From positions 869,178 through 933,177 of the forward strand of contig NW_003101682.1 of the NCBI RefSeq assembly GCF_000003855.2: 64,000 nucleotides of DNA, given 5' to 3'. A program made the translations under genes and the position numbers. Every line of letters starts with the position of its first letter. Within the stretch, counting starts at the first letter, position 1. Positions 61,917 to 64,000 of the stretch are shown piece after piece. The notes below the pieces were generated by a model, which did no database searches, was not told where the DNA came from, and saw nothing but the letters and a program-made list of their open reading frames with translations. This DNA is from Blastomyces gilchristii SLH14081. Lineage: Eukaryota > Ascomycota > Eurotiomycetes > Onygenales > Ajellomycetaceae.

Positions 61917-62050
61917 GTGAAGAGAGATTTTGAGATAATTATTATCTCAGATGAGAAGAAGAAGAAGAAGAATGAGAATAAGAAGTGAATTATAAAGAAT
62001 AATAAGAAGAATGAGAAAGAAAAGAAAGATGATAAGTAGAAAAAGATTTT

Positions 62051-64000
62051 TTCTTTTTATATTAGTTAGTTATAAGTTCATAATTATTAATAATTGAAAT
62101 TAATTTTGAGTTTTCAAAAATTATTGTACAAGTTGTAATGAATGTCAGAAATAATATAAATCTATATATTTAATAATCATGATTCACAAATCACTATAGT
62201 GTATAAGTATCAACATTTTTTCAATATTGATATTTATAATATTAATATATTTTTAATGATATTATCTTATAATGTAATTTAATAACACTCTCTTTCACAA
62301 TATTAATATATTTCAAGAAATATGACAGAGATTAATCAAGATTATGTATTTACTTTTATACATTGATGATATTCAATCTGAGTTAGTACTAAAATTATAA
62401 CTAAGCTAAGAAAGAAGATTATTTTCTCTTATAATAATTCTTCTTATACATATCAGTAATCAGTTATTATCATTATTAAAAATAAATTATCATCTTTCTC
62501 AAATCTTTATTATATCATCTGAATTCACTTCTTTCACTTCTTTCACTTCTATTGAAGATTCACACACTCTTTAAGAAATCACTATGAATTACAAAGTCTA
62601 TGTTATTTACAATTCAATGCAGAATGCTCTTTTTCAATTATAATGAATAATTACTTTATTCTTCACATCTAATTCCCAGGTTACAAAATTTATGAAAACT
62701 CAACATACATATGAAATGAACTATAAAATAATTATCATACAGATTGTATTATAGATTACTGAAGAGTTATCTCTCTGCTATAATCACTATAACTTCATTC
62801 AGAAATATTCATTATAAACTGATTATAACTCTAGTGAAATTTTCCGACATCTGAAGTTATCAGAATACAGACAATAAAAGAAAAATAATCAGAAAATTAC
62901 TACTGAGCTGATATGTTGCTTTATCAGATAACAATTTTTGATAATATTAACTTTCTAATTTGAAGAAAATCATGTAAAAATGATTATATATCAGTACTCT
63001 GATTTCATAACTCTTATCTGATAACTTTCATGAATAATTACTTTATATATATATATTTCTGAATCTTTCTCTTTAATCAATTAAAAACTCTGAATTCTGA
63101 ACACTTCTTCAAATACTTAATTCAAATCTTCATATTTCACATTAATCATGTCTTCAGTTCAATCATGAGACACACTACAAAGTTAATATATAATATCTAG
63201 AATCAGAGTTGAAGAATTATCAAAGAGTGTCTCTCACAGTGAATACATGAATGAGTACAAACAATCTTATATTTATAAGAGTTATATATTATTACATTGA
63301 TGAGAACTGAACTTATCAAGAGACATTAATTGAATTTAAATCATTGATCAGTAGTCATACTGAGAATTATATAACAGAGATATTAACAACAGTGATTAAA
63401 AATAATTATTAAGATATTAGTTGCAGTCTCTTATACTTACAACTGATAATACTGTGAATAAATATACTATGATGAAGAGCTTGAAGCAAAAATTAGCTTT
63501 GCATTTCTGAAATGATAAATAAGATCATATTCTCTGCATTGCTTATATGATTTAACTTATAATACAAACACTGATAAAGAATCTTAATATTAAGATAATG
63601 AATAATAAGAAAACTGATTCTTAGAATGAAAATGAGATGAAAGTGATTACTCAAGTAACTTTTACATTCACTTTGTAAAAGATAATATTTTTTGATAACA
63701 CTTTTTAATATTGCTTTTTAATAATGCTTTTTAATAATACTACTGTTAATTTTGAATAGATTGACTAATAATTTAAATATCACAGATTTGAAACATTGCT
63801 AATGTGATTTGTATCTTCTCTAAACAATAATAATGATTTCATAATATTTAATAAATAAACAAATCAGTCACATCACTGAATATGATACAGAATATTAAAA
63901 TACAGTGAAGTTCAATATATAAGATAACTGTTCAGACTCTTTAATTATAGCAGATAATTGATTATTGAGTGCAACACTCTGATCAGAGAAAGATTCAGAT
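62051..64000. other. AT-rich DNA, nothing recognised
   Basis: About 1.95 kb, CpG nearly absent (one TTCCGAC at about 62,842), no open frame of note, no homology to the elements described here that I could see. Probably older transposon debris. Confidence 0.4.

Larger units (their letters stand above)
60690..62050 (+). pseudogene. Decayed Lys/Glu-rich coding remnant, split by MITE M4
   Basis: With M4 removed, the plus strand reads as a charged, probably coiled-coil protein broken by stops: AREYYHRLKREKKKMLK near 60,750; SALSEYINLLTAEVE near 61,268-61,315; KMQDFEIQINLTERE near 61,332-61,378; and a Lys-rich tail (DEKKKKKNENKK) near 61,950. I do not recognise the family. It could be the C-terminal part of a DNA-transposon or retrotransposon protein, or a host gene remnant; no catalytic motif is visible. 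Confidence 0.4.

Noticed and set aside
1..64000. tRNA or rRNA genes, CRISPR arrays, bacterial promoters or operons
   Set aside because: None seen. Direct repeats are LTRs, target duplications, MITEs and microsatellites, and all coding traces are eukaryotic retroelements.

Overview
The window looks like an AT-rich, gene-poor heterochromatic block from a filamentous ascomycete (Pezizomycotina). The evidence is fungal-type Ty3/gypsy chromoviruses with C-terminal chromodomains, Tad1/I-like LINEs with an RNase H domain, and strand-symmetric C-to-T / G-to-A decay that puts stops in every long coding region, as repeat-induced point mutation (RIP) does. No intact host gene, tRNA, rRNA, CRISPR array or bacterial-type operon was recognised. 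Almost all of the short open frames are chance frames inside dead transposons.

The layout is a nest of elements. Left block: chromovirus or gypsy 'A' (minus strand, 1-1247 and 8498 to about 11,500) is split by a complete gypsy 'B1' (1248-8492, TSD GAGTT). A CpG-bearing island of about 160 bp (about 11,505-11,670) follows, joined to a 5'-truncated LINE (11,671-14,853) whose 3' UTR is present twice in tandem. A 3' fragment of a second B element (B2) ends at 16,206. Middle block: two gypsy 'C' elements, C1 (16,300-20,466, TSD ATTCA, internally deleted) and C2 (20,810-26,969, minus, TSD GCTAT), sit in unassigned AT-rich DNA that also carries a 390-bp pyrimidine-rich tract. Right block: B3 starts at 27,845 and is hit by a 5'-truncated LINE (31,894-33,190, 13-bp TSD) and by C3 (34,783). 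C3 is split by C4 (37,371-50,562, TSD TATTC/TATCC), which is itself split by a full-length LINE (38,032-45,558, 14-bp TSD). C3 ends where B4 begins (53,032-60,288). The last 3.7 kb holds a microsatellite and a decayed Lys/Glu-rich frame of unknown origin.

Four copies of a non-coding element of about 506 bp with short imperfect terminal inverted repeats and perfect 8-bp target duplications (hAT-like MITE) lie inside B2, C2, B3 and the right-end remnant. They are among the youngest insertions.

Most interesting points: (1) the full-length LINE carries about 430 bp of CpG-rich, unmutated DNA at its 5' end, inside its target duplication, and the truncated LINE also has an unmutated segment at its 5' edge, which suggests template-switched chimeric LINEs; (2) the MITE family; (3) a perfect hairpin kept in the LINE 3' UTR; (4) mutation that removes CpC/GpG and CpG as well as CpA; (5) an extra coding-like region downstream of the B-family pol. 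I found no convincing new gene system beyond these. Coordinates of LTRs, TSDs and MITEs were read base by base. Domain limits are approximate.
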